DNA of 64,000 nt. Source: CAVTGO01 sp963734275 (GTDB lineage Bacteria; Actinomycetota; UBA4738; HRBIN12). The notes beneath the pieces were generated by a model. The model was not told the DNA's origin and ran no database searches. It was given only the letters and a program-made list of their open reading frames with translations. Shown in pieces: positions 1 to 8,034 of the stretch (its first letter is position 1; each line of letters opens with the position of its first letter). The DNA lies in the NCBI GenBank assembly GCA_963734275.1, contig CAVTGO010000006.1, forward strand, positions 62,001-126,000, given 5' to 3'. The position numbers and the translations under genes are program-made.

Positions 1-164
1 TCATCACTACGGCACCCTCCGTCTCTCGCCCACCATGAACGTCGGACGGAAAGCTACTCAGCTTGAGCGCGGCCCGCAGCCTCCAGAACGCGATCGAGGC
101 GACCCCGAGAAGAGGTGGCCCGCCAACCCTCCCTCAGCGTTTACGCTGGCCGATGGATCACCGC

Positions 165-247
165 GCGAGAGTGGCGGAACGGCAGACGCGCCGGACTTAG
201 GATCCGGTGCCCGAAAGGGCGTGGGAGTTCGACTCTCCCCTCTCGCA
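165..247 (+). tRNA. tRNA-Leu (anticodon UAG)
   Basis: A complete cloverleaf can be folded by hand. The 7-bp acceptor stem GCGAGAG/CTCTCGC spans 165-171 and 240-246, with discriminator A247. The anticodon stem CCGGA/TCCGG surrounds the loop CTTAGGA, giving anticodon TAG at 198-200. A long variable arm and a perfect GGGAG/CTCCC T-arm with TTCGACT loop follow. The long variable arm and anticodon identify leucine (CUA codons). The template continues with CC after the discriminator. Its last 49 nt, including CC, recur exactly at 2104-2152. Confidence 0.96.
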
Positions 248-412
248 CCGCCTCTGACGTGCGAATCTTCGTTCAGAGCGTTCCAGGGAATGAGACCGAG
301 AAGGCCGTCTTGCCCACACTTGCTCACAGACGCGTGAGCAACCCGGTAGGAGGAGCCGGCGCGTCCCTTCGTGTGGCGGGCGTGTCACCCCTTGGGCGCA
401 CCCTCCGTCAGT

Positions 413-793
413 ATGACACTGCACTTGTCGGCGTTCGCCCCTGGGGCTGCGTATCAGGTATCTGACCGCCTGGCCAGCGCAGGCGAGGGGCCGTGGACAG
501 AATGGGATTCGCGGTGGAACAAGACCATCGTGCTGAGAACCATGGAGGCTCTCGTCACGATCGGATCAACAGGTCCCGCGTTCGTAGATCGCAAGCCGAT
601 GGATCACTGGGCGGCGGAAGCTCTCTACGGTGAGTCGATCCCGGACGGAACGCTGTTCGCTACGCGGCTGAACGGCCCAAAGCCTCCCGGACTCTCGAAC
701 TCGCTCAAGAGGCTCGAGCGAGCCCTAGACCAAGCTACTGCAGCTGGCCACCTCCCAGACAACTATCGCCCAGGGGCGACTGTGGTGGGCTAG
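413..793 (+). CDS. Hypothetical protein between the tRNA-Leu repeats
   Basis: Open frame of about 126 residues from the ATG at 413; an in-frame GTG at 371 would add 14. I recognise no family. The product looks soluble and globular, with a helix-rich C-terminal half (SLKRLERALDQAT) and no signal peptide or membrane segment. By eye its GC content is lower and its third codon positions less GC-biased than in neighbouring genes, which fits a transferred or accessory gene. It is the only intact-looking ORF on the tRNA side of the segment bounded by the tRNA-Leu 3'-end repeats. No convincing ribosome binding site is seen, so it could be non-coding or a gene fragment. Confidence 0.4.
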   Translation: MTLHLSAFAPGAAYQVSDRLASAGEGPWTEWDSRWNKTIVLRTMEALVTIGSTGPAFVDRKPMDHWAAEALYGESIPDGTLFATRLNGPKPPGLSNSLKRLERALDQATAAGHLPDNYRPGATVVG

Positions 794-1042
794 CGCTGGC
801 AGGCCTCGCGACGTGCGGCCCTGTGCCTTCGTGCTGGAGTGGCCAGGCCATGTTCGGGGCGAGCGGGATGGGCGACGGCACGACAACGCGTGACGCGGCC
901 GCGCCCCAAGCACGGTTCAAGTGCTCCTGCACGTAGACGCCGTTCTCGAGCCTGCTATAACAGGCGAAGCCGCTCCTCGCCTCGTCAACCTGGCGAAGCC
1001 GTCCCTCGTTTCGGCGTCACCGCTCTTACCCTGCCTCCGGTC

Positions 1043-1999
1043 CTATGGGAGCGGGATGGTCGAGAGGGTGAACGGCAGAAGGGGCGGCAGGCCGCCGAAT
1101 AGCGCTGCGAACTGAGAGTTCACCACCAGCAGGCGACCGCTCGCCACCGCGATCGTGGTGGGTGTTTGGAACGAGGGATCGGTTGTCCGCGACAGGACCG
1201 TCCCCGTGGAGAGGTCACCCGACAGCGCCACCTTGGCGATCTGACCGGGGCCGGAGAAGGGCTCGGCCGCGTACAGGGTCCTGCCCAGGAGCGCGAGCCC
1301 GTCGCCGCTCACCGCGTCGCCGCCGAGGTCGATCTTCGTCACCGCGCGGGTTGCGACTTCGATCCGGAAGAGCTCGCTCGTGAACGACTGCGCGACGACC
1401 AGGTACTTCCCCTTCCCGGTGGCGACGATCCCGTTCACGTTGAACTCACCCGGCGCGTAGGCGATCTTGCCCGTGAGGTCGAGCCAGGCCTCGGCAGGGA
1501 CCGGCGTCGCCGATGGGACGATCTGGTCGGCGGGGATCCGCCACAGCATCGGCCGGAAGGAGTCGGTCACGAAGAGGTCGCCGTTCTTCGCCACGGCGAT
1601 GTCGTTCAGGGCGCCCCCGGCGCCCGTCGTGAACGTCCGGATCGGCGCGCCCGTTGCCGCATCGAAGATGGACACGTCGCCGGTGAAGCCACCCGCCACG
1701 GCAAGCCGGCCCGCGTCGTCGACCTTGACGCCGATGGCGGAGAAAGGGGTGCCGCTGCCTGCGATGAACGGGCTCGCGGTCGGGTCCATCACGTTGCCGC
1801 GCAGGATGGAGCCGTCGGTCGTGCTCGACACGAAGAAGTTGCCCGTGCTGGGCTGGTAGGCGACCCCTTCAGGGAAGACTGCGTTGCCCGGGAGGACGTA
1901 GGAGGTCGGTCTCGGCGCTGCGCCGACGCCTGCGGTGGGCACGAGGGCGACGAGCGTGGCCAACATAGCGAAGCTGAGGAGTGCGAGGAATCTCTTCAC
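1043..1999 (-). CDS. Secreted SMP-30/gluconolactonase-like beta-propeller protein
   Basis: A 318-residue exported protein. GTG at 1999 is chosen as start because AAGGAGG lies about 5 nt upstream; the longer frame from 2026 lacks this. The N-terminus is a classic signal peptide (basic KR, hydrophobic LLSFAMLATLVALV, AxA-like cleavage near GVGAAP). The rest is repeated blade-like units of the type seen in SMP-30/NHL or six-bladed propellers (FPEGVAYQPSTGNFFVSST, LNDIAVAKNGDLFVTD, VNGIVATGKGKYLVVA). Such proteins are lactonases or binding scaffolds, and no catalytic residues can be assigned here, so the substrate is unknown. It is the main cargo of the segment between the tRNA-Leu repeats. Confidence 0.8.
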   Translation of the reverse strand: MKRFLALLSFAMLATLVALVPTAGVGAAPRPTSYVLPGNAVFPEGVAYQPSTGNFFVSSTTDGSILRGNVMDPTASPFIAGSGTPFSAIGVKVDDAGRLAVAGGFTGDVSIFDAATGAPIRTFTTGAGGALNDIAVAKNGDLFVTDSFRPMLWRIPADQIVPSATPVPAEAWLDLTGKIAYAPGEFNVNGIVATGKGKYLVVAQSFTSELFRIEVATRAVTKIDLGGDAVSGDGLALLGRTLYAAEPFSGPGQIAKVALSGDLSTGTVLSRTTDPSFQTPTTIAVASGRLLVVNSQFAALFGGLPPLLPFTLSTIPLP

Positions 2000-2103
2000 G
2001 GGTCCTCCTTGGGGGGTGGGCATCACCGTGTGGAGGACCGACCCTACTACGGGTCGCCGGATGCGCGCTCGTCGGATCAGGTGCCTGGCAGCAGCAACCT
2101 TAA

Positions 2104-2152
2104 GATCCGGTGCCCGAAAGGGCGTGGGAGTTCGACTCTCCCCTCTCGCACC
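2104..2152 (+). repeat. Exact 49-nt duplicate of the tRNA-Leu 3' end (attachment-site-like)
   Basis: These 49 bases equal positions 201-249, covering the 3' anticodon stem, variable arm, T-arm, acceptor 3' strand and CC of the tRNA-Leu gene. The 5' half of a tRNA is absent here; the preceding bases GCAGCAACCTTA do not pair with the anticodon stem, so this is not a functional tRNA. Direct repetition of a tRNA 3' end is the standard footprint of tyrosine-recombinase integration. The interval between the copies is 1.9 kb and contains no integrase, so if it was an integrated element only a remnant persists. Confidence 0.85.
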
Positions 2153-2167
2153 ACTCCTGATGGGCCC

Positions 2168-3544
2168 TCAGCTCGTTCGGTCTTCCTCGTCTGCATAGGT
2201 CCAGTCCGGCTGCTTCAGATGGTAGAGATCGTCGTAGACGAACGCCCCGTGCTCGTCCACGTCGACGATCTTCGGCACGGGGATCTCCCGGGGTCGCGGA
2301 CACGGTCGCCCGTAGTGCTCGACGAACTCCGCCCCGAAGACCTGGATCGCGCTCTGCGCGATGAGCGACTCGCCCGTCGGAAGCGCGCACCGCTGCGCAT
2401 CGGTGACGGTGAGCGACCGGGCGAGGATCGTATCCACGTCCACCTCCGAGCCCTCCCCCCGGTCGATCCGCTCGAGGAGCTCGGTGATGTGCCTGGTCCC
2501 GTGCTTGCACGCGGGGCACTGCGCGCAGGACTCGACGTACAGGAATCGAGAGAACGCCAGCGTCGCCCGCACGATGCACGCGGAGTCGTCGTACACGACG
2601 AACGCGCCGGACCCCAGGGCGCTTCCCACCGCTCTCATCGCGTCGAAAGACATCGGCGTGTCGAACTGCTCCGGAGATAGGATCGTGCTCGAGGCGCCTG
2701 GGAACACGGCCTTGACGGTGCGGCCCTCCGGTGCGCCGCCACCGATGCCGTGGATCAGCTGGCGCAGCGAGAACCCCATCGGGAGCTCGTACACGCCCGG
2801 AAACCGGACGTCGCCGCTGAGCGTGAGCAACATCGTCCCTGGCGAGTCCTCCGTGCCGATCGATCGGAACCATTCCGCGCCTTCCCGCAGGATGTACGGG
2901 ACGTTCGCGAGCGTCTCTGGGTTGTTCACGACGGTCGGGTTGGGGCTGTCCGGGCGCCGGAAGAGCCCCTCCATCCACGGCGGCACGGTCCGGGGCAGCG
3001 GCGGGTTGCCCTCGATCACCTCGAGGAGCGCCTTCTCTTCCCCGAAGAGATACTCGTCCGGGCCCGTCACGAGCTCGACGGGTACGTCACCGATCAGGTC
3101 GGCGGCGGCCATCTCCTGCATCGCCTGCCGGACGCGCTCGACCTCCGGGGCGGCCCCCGCCTTGATGCAGATCCAGGCGCCCTCGGCCCCCACCGCGAGG
3201 GCTGCGATGGCGAGCCCTTCGAGAACGGTGTAGGGGTCGTGCCTCAGGAGCCACCGGTCCTTGAACGCGCCCGGCTCGCCCTCGGCCGCGTTGCACACCA
3301 CGTACTTCGTGGGGCAAGGATCCTCGCGTACGGTCCGCCACTTGAGCCCGGTCGGGAATCCTGCCCCGCCTCGGCCCCGAAGCCCCGACACGCGGACCTC
3401 CTCGGCGACCCAGTCCGGACCGCGCTCACGCGCGAGCGGGAGGGCGCGCCCGCCGCCGCGGTCCATGTACTCGTTCACCGAGCTCAGCGGGCGATCCGGC
3501 ATCAGGATCGAGCTCGGGGTCACCTCAGCCACGTGCGGCATCAT
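2168..3544 (-). CDS. NuoF-like NADH-binding flavoprotein (51-kDa subunit family)
   Basis: About 458 residues. The start is placed at tandem ATG codons at 3544/3541, because the longer frame to 3727 runs into the preceding transporter gene. Features of the NuoF/HoxF/FdsB family are clear: a glycine-rich NADH loop (LRGRGGAGFPTGLKW), an FMN-binding region (CNAAEGEPGAFKDR), a SLBB-like middle domain, and the 4Fe-4S ligands CAQCPACKHG with a fourth Cys about 45 residues later (DAQRCALP). These proteins pass electrons from NADH through FMN to an iron-sulfur chain. No NuoE, NuoG, hydrogenase or formate dehydrogenase subunit is next to it in this window, so the physiological partner is unknown. Confidence 0.88.
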   Translation of the reverse strand: MMPHVAEVTPSSILMPDRPLSSVNEYMDRGGGRALPLARERGPDWVAEEVRVSGLRGRGGAGFPTGLKWRTVREDPCPTKYVVCNAAEGEPGAFKDRWLLRHDPYTVLEGLAIAALAVGAEGAWICIKAGAAPEVERVRQAMQEMAAADLIGDVPVELVTGPDEYLFGEEKALLEVIEGNPPLPRTVPPWMEGLFRRPDSPNPTVVNNPETLANVPYILREGAEWFRSIGTEDSPGTMLLTLSGDVRFPGVYELPMGFSLRQLIHGIGGGAPEGRTVKAVFPGASSTILSPEQFDTPMSFDAMRAVGSALGSGAFVVYDDSACIVRATLAFSRFLYVESCAQCPACKHGTRHITELLERIDRGEGSEVDVDTILARSLTVTDAQRCALPTGESLIAQSAIQVFGAEFVEHYGRPCPRPREIPVPKIVDVDEHGAFVYDDLYHLKQPDWTYADEEDRTS

Positions 3545-3587
3545 ATGGCCCCGGATCGAGGCGGCCGGCGCCACGGAGGGGAGAGTG

Positions 3588-3618
3588 CGGCTGCGGGCCC
3601 GTCCCGAGCCCGCAGCCG
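3588..3618 (-). terminator. Strong hairpin downstream of the sugar-binding protein gene
   Basis: An 11-bp perfect GC-rich stem (CGGCTGCGGGC with its complement) and a 9-nt loop lie 18 nt beyond the stop of the binding-protein gene and upstream of the NuoF-like gene. No clear U-tract follows, as is common for actinobacterial terminators. It probably ends the sugar ABC operon, so the NuoF-like gene is likely transcribed separately. Confidence 0.65.
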
Positions 3619-3635
3619 TCCGCAACAGCCCTTGC

Positions 3636-4913
3636 CTACGCTGCCGGCGGGTACTCCTCGCCGGCGGCCTGCGCTGCCTGCTCGATGTCCCCGTGCAGCT
3701 CGTCGAGCGTGGACTGCACGTCCTCACCGTTCACCATGATCCGCTGGATCGCGGTGTTGATCGCCTCGTCGACGTCCGCCCAGTAGGCGACGTTCGGGCG
3801 GTACCAACCGTTCTGCAGCGCACCTTGGATCGCGTCGAACGTCTCCTGCTGCTCCTCCGGCACCTGACCCAGCGCGTCATCGCGCACCGACGGCCACGCG
3901 TTCCGGGCGACCAGGACCTCCTGCGCCTCCTGCGACATCAGGTACTGGGCAAGCGCCACCGCGGCTTCACGCTCCTGCCCCGATACGCCCTTGGGGATGC
4001 CAAGCACCTCGCCCCCGATCACGTGTGCCGGCTGGACCGGACCCGCCCAGCCCTCGTAGACGGTGAACTCGCCCAGGATGCCTTGGTCAGCGAAGGTCGC
4101 CGACGTGAAGGGCCAGTTCTGCGCCATCCACGCGGTCTCGCCGCGCAGGTAGTCCACATCGGTGTCGAACTTCGACTGCAGGCTCTCCTGCGCGAGCAGC
4201 TCGTCCCCCCAGAGCTGCTGCAGCGTCGTGAATGCATCCACCGACCCCTGGTCGTTGAGGATCAAGGGGTCGCCACCGTGGGCCACGATCCACTCCGAGA
4301 TCGTGACAGCCGCCGCGCCGCTGCTGCCCTCGAGCTGGATCACGACCTTCGGCTGCCCTGCGGTGTCCTTCAGCTCTTGGGCCGTCGAGACGAACTCGTC
4401 CACCGTCGTCGGCGGCGTCGCCCCCGCTTCGTCGAACCGACTCTTGTTCACGTAGACGACCTTCACGTTCGGCCGGTACGGCAAGAAGTACGGCACGCCG
4501 TCGAACCCCTCCGGGATCAGCGCCGGGCTCACACCCTCGGGGATCTCGACGTCGGAGAGGTCTTCGACGAGTCCGTCGTCGACGAGGACTGCCAACGCCA
4601 GGTTGTCTTGCGCGAACAGATGGATCGTGTGGTTCCCCGAGTCCACCTCGACCTGCAGCTTCTGCGGCAGGCTCGCGGAGTCGACCTGCGTGAACTCCAC
4701 GTTGGCGCCGCTCTGCTCCTCGAAGTTCGCGACGACCTCCTCGACCGCCGGAACCTCGGTCTCGGCGAGCGACGTGCTGAACGTGATCGACACGCCCTCG
4801 AAGTCCCCGGTCACCGCGCCGTCCGTCGAGCCATCGCCGCCGTCGTCCCCACCGCAAGCCGGAGCCAGCAGCGCGAGGCTCGCGACGATCGCCAGCCAGC
4901 GTGCGTGTCTCAT
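3636..4913 (-). CDS. ABC sugar transporter, extracellular solute-binding lipoprotein (family 1)
   Basis: 425 residues. The lipoprotein signal ends in LAPAC, so Cys20 is the likely lipid-anchored residue, followed by an acidic/glycine linker. The mature part has the family 1 sugar-binding fold signatures (VANFEEQSGANVEF, VPYFLPYRPNVKVVYVNKSRFDEAG, VIGGEVLGIPKG). It should capture a sugar or oligosaccharide at the cell surface and hand it to the two adjacent permeases. It is the last gene of the operon, separated from the upstream permease by 63 nt that contain a hairpin. The organisation resembles the LpqY-SugABC type, but the sugar cannot be predicted. Confidence 0.93.
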   Translation of the reverse strand: MRHARWLAIVASLALLAPACGGDDGGDGSTDGAVTGDFEGVSITFSTSLAETEVPAVEEVVANFEEQSGANVEFTQVDSASLPQKLQVEVDSGNHTIHLFAQDNLALAVLVDDGLVEDLSDVEIPEGVSPALIPEGFDGVPYFLPYRPNVKVVYVNKSRFDEAGATPPTTVDEFVSTAQELKDTAGQPKVVIQLEGSSGAAAVTISEWIVAHGGDPLILNDQGSVDAFTTLQQLWGDELLAQESLQSKFDTDVDYLRGETAWMAQNWPFTSATFADQGILGEFTVYEGWAGPVQPAHVIGGEVLGIPKGVSGQEREAAVALAQYLMSQEAQEVLVARNAWPSVRDDALGQVPEEQQETFDAIQGALQNGWYRPNVAYWADVDEAINTAIQRIMVNGEDVQSTLDELHGDIEQAAQAAGEEYPPAA

Positions 4914-4927
4914 GCGCTCACCTCCCT

Positions 4928-4945
4928 GAAGGGCGCAAGCCCTTC
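4928..4945 (-). other. GCAA-tetraloop-type hairpin between permease and binding-protein genes
   Basis: A 7-bp perfect stem (GAAGGGC/GCCCTTC) closes a four-base loop, GCAA on the + strand, in the 63-nt gap between the inner-membrane permease gene and the binding-protein gene of the same operon. In comparable operons such stems stabilise or segment the transcript so that binding protein is made in excess. That role is inferred here. Confidence 0.5.
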
Positions 4946-4976
4946 GAACCGAAGGGTGCGGGCCTTTGCCGCCCCC

Positions 4977-5870
4977 TCATCCCTTGACCGCCCCGCTGAG
5001 CGCTCCGGGCCGCAGGTACCGCTGGAGGATGTAGACCACCAGCAGGATCGGCAGCGTGAGCACGGCAGCGACCGTGGCCATCTGCTGCAGTGTTCCCCGA
5101 TCGATCGCTTGGAACACCTGAAGAGGCAGTGTGTTCTGGTTCGTCGTCAGCAGCCGTGCGTACAGGAATTCGTTCCAGGAGTACAGCCAGACGAACAGCG
5201 CGGCCACCGCGATCCCGGGGGCGGCGACGGGGAACACGACCCGCAGCAGCGTGGTCAGCCGTGACGCGCCGTCGATGTGGGCAGCCTCCTCCAGCTCGCG
5301 CGGCACGGTCTCGAACGTGCCGACGAGGATCCACGCGATGAACGGGAGCGCACCGATCAGGTGCGCGAGGATCAATCCGAGGTACGTGTCGATCAGGTCG
5401 AACCGCGCGAACCACGTCGCGACCGAGATGCCGATCGTGAACTCCGGGAACATCCTGGTGACGAGCAGCGCGATCACGATCGTGTACGCGATCGCCGCGG
5501 GCAGCCGCGAGATCACGTACGCGGCTGGAGCCGCGATCGCGATCGCGAGCGCCGTGGAGACCGTGGCCACCGTCAGGCTCTTGATCAACGGCGCGATCAG
5601 ATCGCCGCCGCCGATCACCCGATCCCACCACTGGAGCGTGAAGTCCGTGATCACCAACGGTGGACGGTCACCGAACAGCGCCGAGCCCGGCGCGAACGAG
5701 ACCATGAAGATCAGATACACGGGGAACAGCACCAGCAGCACGGACCCGACGACCCAGAATGGTAAGGCGACCTTCAGGATCGGGTCCAGGCGATCGCGGC
5801 GGCGCGGCGGCCCGGCGTGACCCTTCCTCGTGGTGCGCGGCTCGGTCTTCGTGGTGCTCGAGACACTCAT
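4977..5870 (-). CDS. ABC sugar transporter permease, MalG/SugB type
   Basis: 297 residues with a basic cytoplasmic N-terminus and six predicted membrane segments. The permease EAA loop is present as EEAAHIDGASRLTTLLRVVFP near residues 193-213, the contact site for the ATPase. It forms the transmembrane channel with the product of the gene ending at 5867. The start overlaps the stop of that gene by 4 nt (ATGA), so the two are translationally coupled. The downstream neighbour is the solute-binding lipoprotein. Confidence 0.93.
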   Translation of the reverse strand: MSVSSTTKTEPRTTRKGHAGPPRRRDRLDPILKVALPFWVVGSVLLVLFPVYLIFMVSFAPGSALFGDRPPLVITDFTLQWWDRVIGGGDLIAPLIKSLTVATVSTALAIAIAAPAAYVISRLPAAIAYTIVIALLVTRMFPEFTIGISVATWFARFDLIDTYLGLILAHLIGALPFIAWILVGTFETVPRELEEAAHIDGASRLTTLLRVVFPVAAPGIAVAALFVWLYSWNEFLYARLLTTNQNTLPLQVFQAIDRGTLQQMATVAAVLTLPILLVVYILQRYLRPGALSGAVKG

Positions 5871-6802
5871 GTCTGTACCCGTCCCCGGCTCGCGACGAAG
5901 CGCAGGTACAGGATGATGAAGACGATGATGATCCCGAACAGCACGATCGAGGCGGCCGCCGCGGTGTACTCATCGCTCGTCGGCGGCAGGTACCGGTCGG
6001 CGATGTACGTGCCCAGCACCGGCTCGATCTGTCCCGACAGCACGAGAGCGAGCTCGTAGATCCGGAACGCGTCGATCGCCCGCAGGATGATCGCCATCGT
6101 CAGGTAGGGGATGAGCAGCGGGAACGTGACACGTGTGAACCGCTGCCACTTCGTCGCCCCGTCGACGTCGGCAGCCTCGTAGATGTCCTCCGGGATCGAC
6201 TGCAGTCCCGCGAGGAAGATCAGGATCACGATCGGCAGCACTTTCCACATATCGGCGATCGCGACCGTGAACAGCGTGCGGATCCCCCCCGTGACGGTCC
6301 AGCCGATCGGCTGATACTGCCAGTCAACCCCCGGCAGCAGGTTGACGAGGTCCTGGATCAGGAAGATCACGGAGTTCAGGTAGCCGGAGCGCGCGAAGAT
6401 CAGCAGCATCACCGCGCCGGCGACGATCGTCGGAACGCCGAGCGGCACGAGGCTGATCGTGCGGACGAACCCGCGGCCGCGGAAGGGCGCATGCAACGTC
6501 AGCGCGATGATCAACCCGAGCCCGAGCTCCAGCACGAGCGAGATCGCCGCAACGATCAGCGTGTTGGTCACGGCGTCACGGAACACGGGTTGGCCGAGGA
6601 TCGTCTCGTAGTTCGTGAGCGAGATGCCTCCCTCGTTCGGATCGGTGAAGGAGATCCGGAACGTGTTCACGATCGGAGCGACCGTGAGCACGAGCACGTA
6701 CGCGACCAGTGGGAGCGTCAGCCAGATCTCGAACTGGTGGCGGCGGAACCAGCTCTCCTCGCCTCCGCCGACACTCACGTCGACGCGCTCGGCGACCGTC
6801 AC
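5867..6802 (-). CDS. ABC sugar transporter permease, MalF/SugA type
   Basis: 311 residues, six membrane segments, with the EAA motif EAADVDGATKWQRFTRVTFP about 90 residues from the C-terminus. It pairs with the MalG-type permease to form the import channel. Its start overlaps the stop of the ATPase gene by 4 nt and its own stop overlaps the next gene by 4 nt, indicating a tightly coupled operon. It lacks the large periplasmic P2 loop of E. coli MalF, which is normal for actinobacterial homologues. Confidence 0.93.
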   Translation of the reverse strand: MTVAERVDVSVGGGEESWFRRHQFEIWLTLPLVAYVLVLTVAPIVNTFRISFTDPNEGGISLTNYETILGQPVFRDAVTNTLIVAAISLVLELGLGLIIALTLHAPFRGRGFVRTISLVPLGVPTIVAGAVMLLIFARSGYLNSVIFLIQDLVNLLPGVDWQYQPIGWTVTGGIRTLFTVAIADMWKVLPIVILIFLAGLQSIPEDIYEAADVDGATKWQRFTRVTFPLLIPYLTMAIILRAIDAFRIYELALVLSGQIEPVLGTYIADRYLPPTSDEYTAAAASIVLFGIIIVFIILYLRFVASRGRVQT

Positions 6803-8034
6803 GGGCGTCGTTCCTTGCCCGAGGAACCGTCGAGCGCCAGGCCCGTTTCCGGATCGAAGAAGTGGAGCCGGCTCGTGTTGACCAGGAGTTCCGCTTTCTG
6901 CCGCTCCCGCACGTCCGTGCGGGGGTCGAGCACCGCGACGAAGGTGGAGGTTGCCCCGGCAGCGCTCCGCTGCAGCGTGTCGAGCGCTTCGACGCCAACG
7001 TCGTGCGCGAGTTCCTTGGTGTCCTCCGTCAATACCATCGGTGCGTCGACCGTGAAATGCGCCATCACGGTGGAGCCGAGCGACTCACGCAGCTCCACGA
7101 TCGCCGTCAGGTGTCCGTCGCTCGAGGGGAACGAGGCCAGACTCGCGTCCTCGATGTCCTCCGGCCGGATCCCCACGACGAGATCGCGACCCTCGTACGC
7201 CTCGATCTCCGGGCGCTCACGCACCAGCTCGTCGGCGACCCGCAGGCGGTGGCTGCCGAAGCGCAGGAACACGCCGCCGCCGTCGTCGCGTTCGACCGTC
7301 GCCTCGACCATGTTCATCGCGGGCGATCCGATGAACCCGGCCACGAAGAGGTTGACCGGATGGTCGTACAGGGTCTGGGGAGCGTCCACCTGCTGCAGGT
7401 GGCCTTTCTTGATCACGGCGACGCGGTCACCCATCGTCATGGCCTCGACCTGATCGTGCGTGACGTACATCGTCGTTACGCCGAGCTCGATCTGCAGCTT
7501 CGCGATCTGGGCGCGGGTCTGGACGCGCAGCTTCGCGTCGAGGTTGGAGAGTGGCTCGTCCATCAGGAACGCCTGCGGCTCCCGGACGATGGCGCGACCC
7601 ATCGCGACGCGCTGGCGCTGTCCGCCGGACAGGGCGCGCGGCCTCCGTTCGAGCAACTCCTCCAGACCGAGCTTCTGTGCAGCCTCTCGAACACGCCGGT
7701 CGATCTCCTGCTTGTCGACCTTCCGGAGCTTGAGGGCGAACGCCATGTTGGCGTACACGGACATGTGCGGATACAGGGCGTAGTTCTGGAAGACCATGGC
7801 GATGTCGCGGTCCTTCGACGGAACCGTGTTCACGACGCGATCGCCGATCGAGATCGTTCCCTCGGAGATCGCCTCGAGGCCGGCAACCATGCGCAACGCG
7901 GTGGTCTTGCCGCAACCGGACGGGCCGACGAGCACCATGAACTCGCCGTCCCCGATCGAGAGCGTCAGGTCGTTGATCGCCTGCGTTCCATCGGGATAGA
8001 CCTTGGTGACGCCGTCGATCCTGATCTCCGCCAC
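6799..8034 (-). CDS. ABC sugar transporter ATP-binding protein (MalK/UgpC/SugC family)
   Basis: 411 residues from a GTG at 8034 preceded by GGAGGTGAT. It carries Walker A GPSGCGKTT, the signature LSGGQRQRVAMGRAI, Walker B AFLMDEPLSNLDAKLR and the H-loop VTHDQVEAMT, followed by a C-terminal OB-type regulatory domain (VVGIRPEDIEDASL) typical of the MalK subfamily. It hydrolyses ATP to drive import and is the first gene of the operon ATPase-permease-permease-binding protein. Unlike many sugar operons, the ATPase is encoded with its own transporter, so it need not be shared. Confidence 0.94.
   Translation of the reverse strand: MAEIRIDGVTKVYPDGTQAINDLTLSIGDGEFMVLVGPSGCGKTTALRMVAGLEAISEGTISIGDRVVNTVPSKDRDIAMVFQNYALYPHMSVYANMAFALKLRKVDKQEIDRRVREAAQKLGLEELLERRPRALSGGQRQRVAMGRAIVREPQAFLMDEPLSNLDAKLRVQTRAQIAKLQIELGVTTMYVTHDQVEAMTMGDRVAVIKKGHLQQVDAPQTLYDHPVNLFVAGFIGSPAMNMVEATVERDDGGGVFLRFGSHRLRVADELVRERPEIEAYEGRDLVVGIRPEDIEDASLASFPSSDGHLTAIVELRESLGSTVMAHFTVDAPMVLTEDTKELAHDVGVEALDTLQRSAAGATSTFVAVLDPRTDVRERQKAELLVNTSRLHFFDPETGLALDGSSGKERRP

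Noticed and set aside
2083..2152. A possible tRNA-Leu(UAA), because the bases before the repeat read CTTAAGA at the anticodon-loop position
   Set aside because: The 5' strand of the anticodon stem does not pair with TCCGG and there is no D-arm or 5' acceptor strand.
5759..7453. 564-codon + strand open frame across the sugar permeases
   Set aside because: The opposite strand carries three coupled ABC genes with full motifs; the + translation is Arg/Asp/His-rich nonsense.
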